Assembly (NCBI RefSeq): GCF_904067045.1
Contig: NZ_CAJFDC010000033.1
Span: 62,001-126,000 of the forward strand
DNA from: Pseudomonas sp. FEN
GTDB taxonomy: Bacteria > Pseudomonadota > Gammaproteobacteria > Pseudomonadales > Pseudomonadaceae
Length of the DNA: 64,000 nucleotides
Reading direction: 5' to 3'
Shown here: positions 44,144-53,148 of the stretch, in pieces
Position numbering within the stretch: position 1 is the stretch's first letter
Layout of the letters: every line of letters begins with the position of its first letter
The notes under the pieces: model-generated
What the model was told of the DNA's origin: nothing
The model's input: only the letters and a program-made list of their open reading frames with translations
The model's database searches: none
Translations under genes and position numbers: made by a program

Positions 44144-45988
44144 TTATTCTTGCTCCGCGCGCGTGCTGTCGGTTTGCGCCGATACCGCCGGCTTGGCGTC
44201 CGGCTTGATCCACCAGGTGTTGACGCCGATATCGTAGGCTGGTGAGAGTTTCGGGTGGCCGATATGGTCCCAGTAGGCCACGCGCCAGGTCTTGATGTGC
44301 CAGTTGGGAATCACGTAGTAGCCCCATTGCAGCACCCGGTCCAGGGCGCGGGCGTGTTCCACCAGGCTCTGCCGGGAGTCGGAATCGATCAGCGCTTCCA
44401 CCAGTTCATCCACCGCCGGGTCCTTGAGGCCCATCAGGTTGCGGCTGCCGGGCTTGTCGGCGCTGGAGGACTTCCAGAACTCGCGTTGCTCGTTGCCCGG
44501 TGAATTGGACTGCGGGAAGCTGCCGACGACCATGTCGAAGTCCCGCGAGCGCAGGCGGTTGATGTACTGGGAGACATCGACCCGGCGAATCACCAGGTCG
44601 ATGCCCAGGTCCGCGAGGTTGCGCTTGAACGGCAACAGCACTCGTTCGAAATCAGTTTGGGCCAGGAGGAACTCGATGCTCACCGGCTTGCCCTGGGGGT
44701 CGACCATCTTGTCGTCGACGATGCGCCAGCCGGCCTCCTGCAACAGCTGGTAGGCACGGCGTTGTTGTGGGCGAATCATGCCGCTGGCGTCGCACACCGA
44801 GGGTTCGAAGGCCTGGCTGAAGACTTGCTCGGGAATTCGTCCGCGCAGGGGTTCGAGGATTGCCAGCTGCGCGGCGTCCGGCAGGCCGGTGGCGGCCATT
44901 TCGGAGTTTTCGAAATAACTGCGGGTACGGTGATAGGCGCCATTGAACAGCTGCTTGTTGGTCCACTCGAAGTCGAACAGCAGGCTCAGGGCTTCGCGCA
45001 CGCGGATGTCCTGGAACATCGGCTTGCGCAGGTTGTAGATAAAGCCTTGCATGCCCGTCGGGTTGCGATTGGGGATCTGCTCCTTGATCAGTCGACCCTG
45101 TGCGACCGCCGGGGTGTTGTAGGCATTGGCCCAGTTCTTCGCGCTGTTCTCCAACCAATAATCGAACTGCCCGGCCTTGAGGGCTTCCAGGGCCACGGTG
45201 CCGTCACGGTAGTAGTCCATGACCATGGCGTCGAAGTTGTAGAACCCACGGTTGATCGGCAGGTCCTTGGCCCAGTAGTCCTTGACCCGCTCATAGCGTA
45301 CCGAGCGTCCGGCTCTGACCTCGGCCAGTTTGTACGGTCCGCTGCCGAGGGGGAACTCCAGGTTGCCCTTGTTGAAGTCACGACTGGCCCACCAGTGCTT
45401 GGGCAGCACCGGCAATTGGCCGAGGATCAACGGCAGTTCACGGTTGCTGGTGCGCTTGAACTTGAACAGCACCCGCAGCGGATCCTCGGCGATAGCCTCG
45501 TCGATGTCGGCGTAGTAGGTCCGGTACAGCGGCGCGCCATCCTTCATCAGGGTCTGGAAGCTGAATACGACGTCTTCGGCGCGCATCGGGTGGCCGTCAT
45601 GGAAGCGCGCCTCGGGGCGCAGGTAAAAGCGCACCCAGCTGTTGTCCGGGGCCCTTTCGATTTTCTCGGCCACCAGGCCGTATTCGCTGAAGGGCTCGTC
45701 CAGACCATGGCGCAGCAATGTATCGTAGATCAGGTCCAGACCGTCGGCTGGCACGCCCTTGGTGATGAAGGGGTTGAGGCTGTCGAAGCCGCCCATGGCC
45801 GACTGGCGGAAGGTGCCGCCCTTGGGCGCGTCGGGATTGACGAAGTCGAGATGCTGGAAATTGGCCGGGTATTTCGGCGGCTCGTTGTAGAGCGTCAAGG
45901 CATGTTGCGGGGCGGCGACGGCGACGCCGGCCAGGGCGCTGAACAGCAGGCCGCTGGCGGGCAGGAACAGGACGCGTGGAAACCTCAT
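44144..45988 (-). CDS. yejA: Peptide ABC transporter substrate-binding protein (YejA), copy next to the permeases
   Basis: A 614-residue exported solute-binding protein of the oligopeptide class (SBP family 5). The signal peptide is RFPRVLFLPASGLLFSALAG ending near AVAAP. The mature part shows HLDFVNPDAPKGGTFRQSAM, LRPEARFHDGHPMRAEDVVF and QIPNRNPTGMQGFIYNLRKP. ATG 45988 overlaps the stop of the upstream paralogue by 4 bases (ATGA); the frame open to 46015 is not needed. In E. coli the Yej system takes up microcin C-like peptide antibiotics, but the natural ligand here is unknown. Confidence 0.93.
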   Translation of the reverse strand: MRFPRVLFLPASGLLFSALAGVAVAAPQHALTLYNEPPKYPANFQHLDFVNPDAPKGGTFRQSAMGGFDSLNPFITKGVPADGLDLIYDTLLRHGLDEPFSEYGLVAEKIERAPDNSWVRFYLRPEARFHDGHPMRAEDVVFSFQTLMKDGAPLYRTYYADIDEAIAEDPLRVLFKFKRTSNRELPLILGQLPVLPKHWWASRDFNKGNLEFPLGSGPYKLAEVRAGRSVRYERVKDYWAKDLPINRGFYNFDAMVMDYYRDGTVALEALKAGQFDYWLENSAKNWANAYNTPAVAQGRLIKEQIPNRNPTGMQGFIYNLRKPMFQDIRVREALSLLFDFEWTNKQLFNGAYHRTRSYFENSEMAATGLPDAAQLAILEPLRGRIPEQVFSQAFEPSVCDASGMIRPQQRRAYQLLQEAGWRIVDDKMVDPQGKPVSIEFLLAQTDFERVLLPFKRNLADLGIDLVIRRVDVSQYINRLRSRDFDMVVGSFPQSNSPGNEQREFWKSSSADKPGSRNLMGLKDPAVDELVEALIDSDSRQSLVEHARALDRVLQWGYYVIPNWHIKTWRVAYWDHIGHPKLSPAYDIGVNTWWIKPDAKPAVSAQTDSTRAEQE

Positions 45989-47814
45989 TGGGCTTTCTCC
46001 GAAGCTTTCATCCACCAGGCACTCAGGCCCAGGGTGTACGGCGGCGTGGTGACGAAGGCGAACCGGTTGCGGTAGGCCAGGCGATGATAATCAAGGTACC
46101 AGTTGGGAATCATGATGTGCTGCCAGAGCAGGACCCGGTCCAGGGCGCGACCGGCGGCCAGTTGCTCGTCGCGGCTGCGGGCCGCCAGCAGGGCGTCGAG
46201 CAGGTGGTCGACCACCGGGCTGGCGACACCTGCATAGTTCTTGCTGCCCTTGACGTTGGCCTGGCTTGAGTGAAAGTACTGCCACTGCTCGAGTCCCGGG
46301 CTCAGGGTCTGGTCCAGGGTCATCAGAATCATGTCGAAATCGAACTGGTCGAGGCGTTGTTTGTACTGGGCACGATCCACTGTTCGCAAGCGGGCGTCTA
46401 CACCTATGCTCGCGAGGTTTTCGACGTAGGGCTGGAGGATCCGTTCCAGGTTCGGATTGACCAGCAGTATTTCAAAGCGCAGGGGCTGTCCGTTCTTGTT
46501 CAGCAGGCGTTGGCCGTCCAGCTTCCAGCCGGCCGAGTCGAGCAGGGCGAGCGCGCGGCGCAGGGTCTCGCGGGGGATGCCACGACCGTCGGTCCGCGGC
46601 AGACTGAACGGTTCGCTGAACAGCCGGGCGGGCAGTTGTTCGCGGTACGGCGCGAGCAGCAGCCATTCCTGCCCGGCCGGAACGCCCGTGGCGGAAAACT
46701 CGCTGTTGGGATAGAAACTCATGGCCCGCTGGTAGGCGCCGCCGAACAGTGTGCGATTGGTCCATTCGAAGTCGAACATCAGGCCCAGGGCTTCGCGCAC
46801 TTGCTCCTGGGCAAAGCCAGCGCGGCGGCTGTTCATGAACAGGCCCTGGGTCTGGGTCGGAATCCGGTGGGCGATCCGGGCCTTGATCACCTCGCCCCGA
46901 TCCACGGCGGGAAAGCTGTAGCCGTTGGCCCAGTTCTTGGCCTGGTGTTCGATATAGATATCGAACTCGCCGGCCTTGAACGCCTCGAAAGCGACGTCAC
47001 TATCGCGATAGAACTCCACTTCGACGCGGTCGAAATTGTATTTGCCACGATTGACCGGCAGGTTTTCACCCCACCAGTTCCTGACGCGTTCAAAGACCAA
47101 CTGACGGCCTGGCTGCACCCGGGTGATGCGATAGGGGCCGCTGCCCAGTGGCGGTTCGAAAGTGGTGGCGGTGAAGTCGCGACCTTGCCAATAGTGTTGC
47201 GCGAGCACCGGCAGTTCACCCAGGCGCAGGATCAGCAGTGGGTTGCCCGAGCGCTTGAAGACGAAGCGGATCCGCTGGGGCGTGAGGATGTCGACCCGCG
47301 ACACCTCTTGCAGGCTGGTGCGGTATTGCGGATGGCCTTCCTTGAGCAGCAGACGGTAGGAAAAGGCCACATCAAAGGCGGTGATCGGCGTGCCGTCATG
47401 GAAGCGCGCCTCGGGACGCAAGTTGAACACGACCCAACTGCGGTCCTCGCTGTACTCCACCGATTGGGCGATCAGGCCGTAGCTGGCGTTCGGTTCATCC
47501 CCCGAGGGCGCATATTGGCCGGTGCCGGCCATCAGGGTGGCGTTGAGCTCGTTGACGCCGTACTGCAGGAAATTCGGCGTGGTCACCGGGCTGGTGCCCT
47601 TGAAGGTGTAGGGATTGAGGGTGTCGAAGGTGCCGAACGCCATCACCCGCAAGGTGCCACCTTTGGGCGCGTCGGGGTTGACCCAGTCGAAGTGGGTGAA
47701 CCTGGCGGGGTACTTGAGCGTGCCGAATTGCGCATAACCGTGGCTTTCGCTGATCGTCGCGCTTGCGGGAGAGCTCAAGGCCAGGCTGATGAACAGCAGA
47801 AGGAGGGGACGCAT
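45985..47814 (-). CDS. Second YejA-like substrate-binding protein, first gene of the operon
   Basis: A 609-residue exported binding protein, paralogous to the product at 44144-45988: both share HFDWVNPDAPKGGTLRVMAF-like starts, LRPEARFHDGTPITAFDVAF, and IAHRIPTQTQGLFMNSRR. The signal peptide is MRPLLLLFISLALSSPASA. The ATG at 47814 is preferred over the TTG at 47817, and an AGGAGGGGACG ribosome site region lies inside the coding start. It overlaps the next gene by 4 bases. Two binding proteins with one permease pair widen the ligand range; I recall the same pair as PA1810-PA1811 in P. aeruginosa. Confidence 0.92.
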   Translation of the reverse strand: MRPLLLLFISLALSSPASATISESHGYAQFGTLKYPARFTHFDWVNPDAPKGGTLRVMAFGTFDTLNPYTFKGTSPVTTPNFLQYGVNELNATLMAGTGQYAPSGDEPNASYGLIAQSVEYSEDRSWVVFNLRPEARFHDGTPITAFDVAFSYRLLLKEGHPQYRTSLQEVSRVDILTPQRIRFVFKRSGNPLLILRLGELPVLAQHYWQGRDFTATTFEPPLGSGPYRITRVQPGRQLVFERVRNWWGENLPVNRGKYNFDRVEVEFYRDSDVAFEAFKAGEFDIYIEHQAKNWANGYSFPAVDRGEVIKARIAHRIPTQTQGLFMNSRRAGFAQEQVREALGLMFDFEWTNRTLFGGAYQRAMSFYPNSEFSATGVPAGQEWLLLAPYREQLPARLFSEPFSLPRTDGRGIPRETLRRALALLDSAGWKLDGQRLLNKNGQPLRFEILLVNPNLERILQPYVENLASIGVDARLRTVDRAQYKQRLDQFDFDMILMTLDQTLSPGLEQWQYFHSSQANVKGSKNYAGVASPVVDHLLDALLAARSRDEQLAAGRALDRVLLWQHIMIPNWYLDYHRLAYRNRFAFVTTPPYTLGLSAWWMKASEKAQ

Positions 47815-47991
47815 CAAGGCAGAGATCCGATCCAGGCGGCTTGGGCTATGGGCCAGTACCTTAACAGCTTGTATCGGGTGGAAAAAGGCTTGCCCGAATA
47901 GGCGCGAATGCCAGGTTGGACAGGTTGGAAATGTGGGCTTGCAGGCGACGCTGCTCCTACAGGGGAGTGGTGTTTTTGAGGTTACGGGTTT

Positions 47992-49392
47992 TCAGCGGGG
48001 CTGGGCGACCGTGAGGATCTGTCCCGGCTTGAGCGCCTGGCCGGTGCGTGGGTTGAGGCGCTTGAGGTGCTGCATCTCGACGTTGAAACGCTTGGCGACG
48101 ATATACAGCGAGTCGCCTTTCTGCACCTTGTAGGTGGTTGTCGCCTTCTTGCTGGCCACGGCCCGGGCGTTGTCCTGCACGACCAGGGTCTGGCCGACCT
48201 TGAGATGGTGTCCCGAGAGCTTGTTCCAGCGCTGCAGGTCCTTGACGTCGACCCGGTTGGCCTTGGCGATCGAGATCAGGTTGTCGCCAGTCCTCACCTT
48301 GTAGCGGCGGGTCAGGCGTGTAGGCGAGTCGCCGGCAATGGGCTCGAATACCGGCTTCTTCGGTCGCAGGCTGATCAGTTCCTCGGGTTTCATCCGTGAC
48401 AGGCTGGCGGTCAGCAGTTGCGCCTTGGAGCTGGGTACCAGCAGGTGCTGCGGGCCGTCCATCGTGGCTTTCTGCTTGAAGGCCGGATTGAGTTGGATCA
48501 TCTCGTCTTCGTCGATCTCGGCCAGCGCCGCGACCCGGCTCAGGTCCATGGGCTGGTTGACTTCGACGGTGGCGAAATACGGTTCGTTGGCGATGGGGTT
48601 CAGGTTCACGCCGTAGGCTTCGGGCGCCAGGACCACCTGGGACAGGGCCAGCAGCTTGGGCACGTAGTCGCGGGTTTCCTGCGGCAGTGGCAGGTTCCAG
48701 TAGTCGGTGGGCAGGCCGAGCTTTTCATTACGCTCGATGGCCCGGCTGACCGTGCCTTCGCCGGCATTGTAGGCCGCCAGCGCCAACAGCCAGTCGCCAT
48801 TGAACATGTCGTGCAGGCGGGTCAGGTAGTTCATGGCCGCGAGGGTTGATGCGGTGATGTCCTTGCGCCCGTCGTAGAAGCGGTCCTGGCGCAGGTTGAA
48901 AGAGCGTCCGGTGGACGGAATGAACTGCCAGAGGCCCACGGCATCGGCGCGCGAATAGGCCATCGGGTTGTAGGCGCTCTCGATCACCGGCAACAGCGCC
49001 AATTCCAGCGGCATGTTGCGCTCTTCCAGGCGCTCGACGATGTAATGAATATAGAGACTGCCGCGCTCGCTGGCGTTTTCCAGGAACGAGGGATTACTGG
49101 CGAACCACAGGCGCTGTTGTTCGATGCGCGGGTTCACGCCCAGGCCATCCTGTAACTGGAAACCCTGGCGCATGCGCTCCCAGACGTCCTGAGGGGGCTT
49201 GGACTTTTCGCTGAGCCAGATCGGTTTCTGCTTGATCCGGGTGCTGAGATTCGGGGCCGGTTCGGTGCTGCTGTCCGAAGGGTGATGAAAGCCTGAACAG
49301 CCCGCCAGGGTAGCGGACACAGCCACGGCGATAGCTTGAGCTAATCGCGTCAATGCGTCTGAATTGATGGATTTACGGTTGGATGACGACAT
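47992..49392 (-). CDS. mltD: Membrane-bound lytic murein transglycosylase D
   Basis: A 466-residue outer membrane lipoprotein that cuts peptidoglycan glycan strands, forming 1,6-anhydro ends. The lipobox is SATLAGCSGF. The SLT catalytic domain has the Glu in PLELALLPVIESAYNPMAYS and the motifs AVGLWQFIPSTGRSFNL and LALAAYNAGEGTVSRAI. Two C-terminal LysM repeats bind peptidoglycan: YKVRTGDNLISIAKANRVD and YKVQKGDSLYIVAKRFNVE. It is 99 bases from gloB on the same strand, as in many gamma-proteobacteria. Confidence 0.96.
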   Translation of the reverse strand: MSSSNRKSINSDALTRLAQAIAVAVSATLAGCSGFHHPSDSSTEPAPNLSTRIKQKPIWLSEKSKPPQDVWERMRQGFQLQDGLGVNPRIEQQRLWFASNPSFLENASERGSLYIHYIVERLEERNMPLELALLPVIESAYNPMAYSRADAVGLWQFIPSTGRSFNLRQDRFYDGRKDITASTLAAMNYLTRLHDMFNGDWLLALAAYNAGEGTVSRAIERNEKLGLPTDYWNLPLPQETRDYVPKLLALSQVVLAPEAYGVNLNPIANEPYFATVEVNQPMDLSRVAALAEIDEDEMIQLNPAFKQKATMDGPQHLLVPSSKAQLLTASLSRMKPEELISLRPKKPVFEPIAGDSPTRLTRRYKVRTGDNLISIAKANRVDVKDLQRWNKLSGHHLKVGQTLVVQDNARAVASKKATTTYKVQKGDSLYIVAKRFNVEMQHLKRLNPRTGQALKPGQILTVAQPR

Positions 49393-49491
49393 TGGCTGGA
49401 AGTGAGTTCCGGGCGAAAATGTCGGGCGATTCTAGAAAGCGCTCGGGGTGCGGTCAACCATTCAGATTTTCAGCGCCGACCGCGACTGTAT

Positions 49492-50271
49492 TCAAAAGCT
49501 GTCTTTCCAACGACGCAGGGCCGCAAAAACCTCACTCGGCGAGGTGTTGTCGAGGCCGCTCCGTTCGTCTGCTTTTTCTTTAACAGATGTTTCTTCGACC
49601 CGCAGGAACGGGTTGGTCCGCAGTTCCAGGGCCAGGTTCGACGGCAGGCTGATGCGCCCCTCGGCCCGCCACTGACTGACCTGCTCCAGGCGTTCGGCAA
49701 TGTCCGGGTTGTGCGGTTCGACCGCCTGGGCGAAACGCAGGTTGCTCAGGGTGTACTCATGGGTGCAGTAGACGGCGGTTGCCGCCGGCAGTGTCGCCAG
49801 CCGGCTCAGGGAGTAGTGCATCTGCCGTGGCGTGCCTTCGAACAGGCGGCCGCAACCGGCGGCGAACAACGTATCGCCGCAGAACAGCAGCGGGCGGCTG
49901 TCATCCTCATGGTAGAAGGCGATGTGCCCCAGGGTATGGCCGGGCACGGCGAACACCTGGAAGTCGAGGTCGAGGACCGTGACGCTGTCGTTGTCATTCA
50001 GCGCCAGGTCGCGAGCCGGGATGTTTTCGCTCGCCGGACCCAGTACGCGGGCACCACTGGCCTGCTTCAGGCGTTCGACACCGCCGACATGATCGTGATG
50101 GTGATGGGTGACCAGAATGTCGGCGAGCTGCCAACCCGGATGCTGTTCCAGCCAGGCCAGTACCGGCGCGGCATCGCCCGGGTCGACCACGGCGCAACGG
50201 CGTCGGGCGGTATCCTGTAACAACCAGATGTAGTTGTCGGTGAAGGCGGGCAGCGCGTCGATCTGTATCAT
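49492..50271 (-). CDS. gloB: Hydroxyacylglutathione hydrolase (glyoxalase II)
   Basis: A 259-residue metallo-beta-lactamase-fold enzyme that hydrolyses S-lactoylglutathione in methylglyoxal detoxification. The metal-binding motif is TH-H-x-D-H in LVTHHHHDHVGGVERL, with further ligands in VPGHTLGHIAFY and FCGDTLFAAGCGRLFEG. The C-terminal glutathione-binding helices follow (YCTHEYTLSNLRFAQAVEP). ATG 50271 gives the normal start MIQIDALPAFTDNYIWLL; the frame open to 50391 runs into the divergent methyltransferase promoter. Confidence 0.97.
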   Translation of the reverse strand: MIQIDALPAFTDNYIWLLQDTARRRCAVVDPGDAAPVLAWLEQHPGWQLADILVTHHHHDHVGGVERLKQASGARVLGPASENIPARDLALNDNDSVTVLDLDFQVFAVPGHTLGHIAFYHEDDSRPLLFCGDTLFAAGCGRLFEGTPRQMHYSLSRLATLPAATAVYCTHEYTLSNLRFAQAVEPHNPDIAERLEQVSQWRAEGRISLPSNLALELRTNPFLRVEETSVKEKADERSGLDNTSPSEVFAALRRWKDSF

Positions 50272-50345
50272 GGTGCAATTCCCAAGCGCAAAACAATGGC
50301 GCATCTTAGTGCTTGTGAAGTACTTGTGGCGAGTTGGAGAAGGCA

Positions 50346-51104
50346 ATGACCGATAAAGCGTTCGCTCAGGCTGATCCTGACTGGCTGGCACTGATCAGCG
50401 CGGCCCGCGACTGGTTGTCCGGCCCCCTGGGGCAACTGCTGCTCGACGAGGAGCGGCGCATGCTCGAGGACGAGCTGGGGCGCTATTTCGGCGGCTACCT
50501 GGTGCACTACGGCCCGTCGGCCGAGAACCCTCCGCAGGCCGAGCAGGTGCGCCGCAACGTGCGTCTCGGGGCGCCGTTGCCGGGGGTGGAAATCGTTTGT
50601 GAGGAGCAGGCCTGGCCGCTGAGCGAGCATGCCGCCGATGTGGTGGTGCTGCAGCACGGCCTGGATTTCTGCCTGTCGCCCCACGGCCTGCTGCGCGAGG
50701 CCGCCGCCGCCGTGCGTCCCGGCGGGCACTTGCTGATCCTCGGCATCAACCCCTGGAGTGCCTGGGGGCTGCGACATGTATTCGCCCATGATGCGCTGCG
50801 CAAGGCCCGTTGCATTTCTCCCTCGCGAGTGGCCGACTGGCTCAACCTGCTGGGCTTTGCGCTGGAGAAACGCCGCTTCGGGTGCTATCGTCCGCCGCTG
50901 GCGTCAACCGCCTGGCAAGCGCGATTGGCGGGCTGGGAACGGGTTGCCGGCGGCTGGCAGCTGTCGGGTGGCGGCTTCTATCTATTGGTGGCGCGCAAGA
51001 TCGTGGTCGGCTTGCGGCCCGTGCGCCAGGTGCGCCGTGAACCGGTCGGCAAGCTGGTGCCACTGCCGATGGCCAAGGTCAACCGGCGGCAAAGCGAGCA
51101 GTAA
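50346..51104 (+). CDS. Class I SAM-dependent methyltransferase (YafS-like)
   Basis: A 252-residue methyltransferase of unknown substrate. The methyltransferase-11 core has LPLSEHAADVVVLQHGLDF-type acidic and hydrophobic strands (motif II near AADVVVLQHGLDF) and the post-motif LREAAAAVRPGGHLLILGIN. The usual glycine-rich motif I is not obvious upstream, where the sequence reads RNVRLGAPLPGVEIV, so the SAM site may be degenerate or unusual. It sits divergent from gloB and before rnhA, the place of yafS in E. coli. ATG 50346 follows GGAGAAGG. Confidence 0.85.
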   Translation: MTDKAFAQADPDWLALISAARDWLSGPLGQLLLDEERRMLEDELGRYFGGYLVHYGPSAENPPQAEQVRRNVRLGAPLPGVEIVCEEQAWPLSEHAADVVVLQHGLDFCLSPHGLLREAAAAVRPGGHLLILGINPWSAWGLRHVFAHDALRKARCISPSRVADWLNLLGFALEKRRFGCYRPPLASTAWQARLAGWERVAGGWQLSGGGFYLLVARKIVVGLRPVRQVRREPVGKLVPLPMAKVNRRQSEQ

Positions 51105-51197
51105 CCATTTTTTCCTGGAGGGTCGAGCTGGCTCGGCCCGGGATACGTCGGTCAGTTACCGGCGCGCCACGGGGTCATTTTCGATGGAAAGGTTGTA

Positions 51198-51650
51198 ATG
51201 AGCGATAGCGTTGAACTCTTCACCGACGGTGCCTGCAAGGGCAATCCCGGCCCGGGGGGCTGGGGTGCCTTGCTGGTCTGCAAGGGCGTCGAGAAAGAAC
51301 TCTGGGGCGGCGAAACCAACACCACCAACAACCGCATGGAACTGATGGGGGCGATTCGCGGCCTCGAAGAACTCAAGCGTCCCTGCGAGGTGTTGCTGGT
51401 GACCGACTCGCAGTATGTGATGAAAGGCATCACCGAGTGGATGGTCAACTGGAAGAAACGCGGTTGGAAGACCGCAGCCAAGGAACCGGTGAAAAACGCC
51501 GACCTGTGGCAACTGCTCGACGAGCAGGTCAGTCGTCACACGGTGAAGTGGAAGTGGGTGCGCGGGCATATCGGCCATCACGGCAACGAGCGCGCCGACC
51601 AACTGGCCAACCGTGGCGTGGATGAAGTACGAGGGATCAAACATGCGTAG
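51198..51650 (+). CDS. rnhA: Ribonuclease HI
   Basis: A 150-residue nuclease that cuts RNA in RNA-DNA hybrids, removing R-loops and primers. The four metal-binding acids are present in order: Asp in VELFTDGACKGNPGPGGWG, Glu in NNRMELMGAIRGLEEL, Asp in LLVTDSQYVMKGI, and Asp in GNERADQLAN. The basic protrusion WMVNWKKRGWKTAAK is complete. It overlaps dnaQ by 8 bases, so the two are translationally coupled. In E. coli the same two genes are divergent; in pseudomonads they run together. Confidence 0.97.
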   Translation: MSDSVELFTDGACKGNPGPGGWGALLVCKGVEKELWGGETNTTNNRMELMGAIRGLEELKRPCEVLLVTDSQYVMKGITEWMVNWKKRGWKTAAKEPVKNADLWQLLDEQVSRHTVKWKWVRGHIGHHGNERADQLANRGVDEVRGIKHA

Positions 51651-52398
51651 CGTGGTGCTCGATACCGAAACCACCGGCATGCCGGTCACCGACGGCCACC
51701 GGATCATCGAGATCGGTTGTGTCGAGCTGATGGGCCGCCGCCTTACCGGCCGGCATTTCCATGTGTACCTGCAACCGGATCGTGAAAGTGACGAAGGCGC
51801 CATCGGCGTGCACGGCATCACCAACGAATTCCTGGTGGGCAAGCCGCGTTTTGCCGAGGTGGCCGACGAGTTCTTCGAATTCATCAAGGGCGCCCAACTG
51901 ATCATCCACAACGCGGCGTTCGACGTGGGCTTCATCAACAACGAATTCGCCTTGATGGGCCAGCAGGATCGCGCCGATATCACCCGGCACTGCGGCATCC
52001 TCGACACCCTGCTGATGGCCCGGGAACGTCACCCGGGGCAGCGCAACAGCCTCGATGCCCTGTGCAAGCGCTATGGCGTCGACAACTCCGGCCGCGAACT
52101 GCACGGCGCCTTGCTCGACTCGGAGATTCTCGCCGACGTCTACCTGACCATGACCGGTGGCCAGACCAGCCTGTCCCTGGCCGGCAACGCCAGCGATGGC
52201 AACGGTTCCGGTGAGGGTTCAGGCAATCAGGCCAGCGAAATTCGCCGCTTGCCGGCCGGTCGCCAGCCGGCGCGGATCATTCGCGCCAGTGAAAACGATC
52301 TGGCCGCACACCTTTCGCGCCTCGAGGCCATCGCCAAGTCCGCCGGCGCCCCGGCGCTCTGGACGCAGTTGGCCGAAGCCGAGGCGCAACGCCACTAG
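51643..52398 (+). CDS. dnaQ: DNA polymerase III epsilon subunit (3'-5' proofreading exonuclease)
   Basis: A 251-residue DEDDh exonuclease that proofreads for the replicative polymerase. ExoI is RSVVLDTETTGMPVTDGHR, ExoII is IHNAAFDVGFINNEF, and ExoIII is ELHGALLDSEILADVYLTM with the catalytic His and Asp. The C-terminal tail after residue 180 is Gly/Ser-rich and then LRRLEA-like, where the alpha subunit binds. ATG 51643 lies inside the end of rnhA. Two hairpins with GGA in or near their loops follow (52421-52500). Confidence 0.97.
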   Translation: MRSVVLDTETTGMPVTDGHRIIEIGCVELMGRRLTGRHFHVYLQPDRESDEGAIGVHGITNEFLVGKPRFAEVADEFFEFIKGAQLIIHNAAFDVGFINNEFALMGQQDRADITRHCGILDTLLMARERHPGQRNSLDALCKRYGVDNSGRELHGALLDSEILADVYLTMTGGQTSLSLAGNASDGNGSGEGSGNQASEIRRLPAGRQPARIIRASENDLAAHLSRLEAIAKSAGAPALWTQLAEAEAQRH

Positions 52399-52563
52399 TG
52401 GCCCGTGGTTGATCTTTTGTGCACCGGCGATTGACCTTCTAAGCTGAAGGAGCCGGTGCTCAGAGGTTCATCGTCCAGGGACAGGAATGCCCATGGACTG
52501 GAACTCGACGTTTCCCCTCCTGATTGTGCACCGTGACATCAAGGCTTGAGGATGGTTGGCCCA

Positions 52564-53136
52564 ATGCATTTAGTCACGAACCCGAAGTATCCCGAGGTAT
52601 CGGTCCGTGTAGCTGACGCTGGTTTCTCCGAGTACATCTGGGGCAGCGATTTCAGCTTTGAGGTCAAGGCCCACGGCCTGGCTGAAATCGGCAAGCGGGT
52701 CGACCAGTGGCCACTGGTCCCGGTGCCGCCCTACCGCAAGTGCTACGGCATCGATCCCGAGGAGTTCGCCAGTTATCGCTCGGCGGTGGACAGCGAGATC
52801 TTCATGGCTTATCTGGACGGTCGCGCGGTGGGCCATGTGGTGGTCAGCACCAACTGGAACGGCTTCGCCCATGTCGATGAGCTGGCGGTCGACGCCTCGG
52901 CGCGGCGTCACGGGGTAGCCCGGGCGCTACTGGATGTGGTGCGCTTCTGGGCCCACAAGAAGAACCTGCCGGGGATCATGCTCGAAACCCAGAACAACAA
53001 CCTGGGCGCGTGCCGCCTGTACGAGCGTTGCGGCTATGTGCTGGGTGGCCTGGATTATCTGCGTTATCGCGGGATCGATGCACAGACCTCGGAAGTGGCG
53101 ATCTTCTGGTACCTGTTGTTTGCCGGGCAGCCCTGA
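52564..53136 (+). CDS. GNAT N-acetyltransferase, streptothricin-acetyltransferase-like
   Basis: A 190-residue acetyl-CoA-dependent N-acetyltransferase. Motif A is VDELAVDASARRHGVARALL, the acetyl-CoA pyrophosphate loop. The C-terminal part GIMLETQNNNLGACRLYERC and FWYLLF strongly recalls Sat-type streptothricin acetyltransferases. The start is uncertain: ATG 52564, ATG 52552 and a TTG at 52546 are all in frame, and no ribosome site is decisive. It follows dnaQ after 165 bases and converges on a LysR gene. The substrate may be another amine; antibiotic resistance should not be assumed. Confidence 0.85.
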   Translation: MHLVTNPKYPEVSVRVADAGFSEYIWGSDFSFEVKAHGLAEIGKRVDQWPLVPVPPYRKCYGIDPEEFASYRSAVDSEIFMAYLDGRAVGHVVVSTNWNGFAHVDELAVDASARRHGVARALLDVVRFWAHKKNLPGIMLETQNNNLGACRLYERCGYVLGGLDYLRYRGIDAQTSEVAIFWYLLFAGQP

Positions 53137-53148
53137 CGGGCGACAGGC

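Noticed and set aside
47931..47965. A complete REP element between the Yej operon and mltD.
   Set aside because: Only one arm (GGGCTTGCAGGCGACGCTGC) and CTCCTACAG are present, without a matching partner nearby; probably a decayed remnant.
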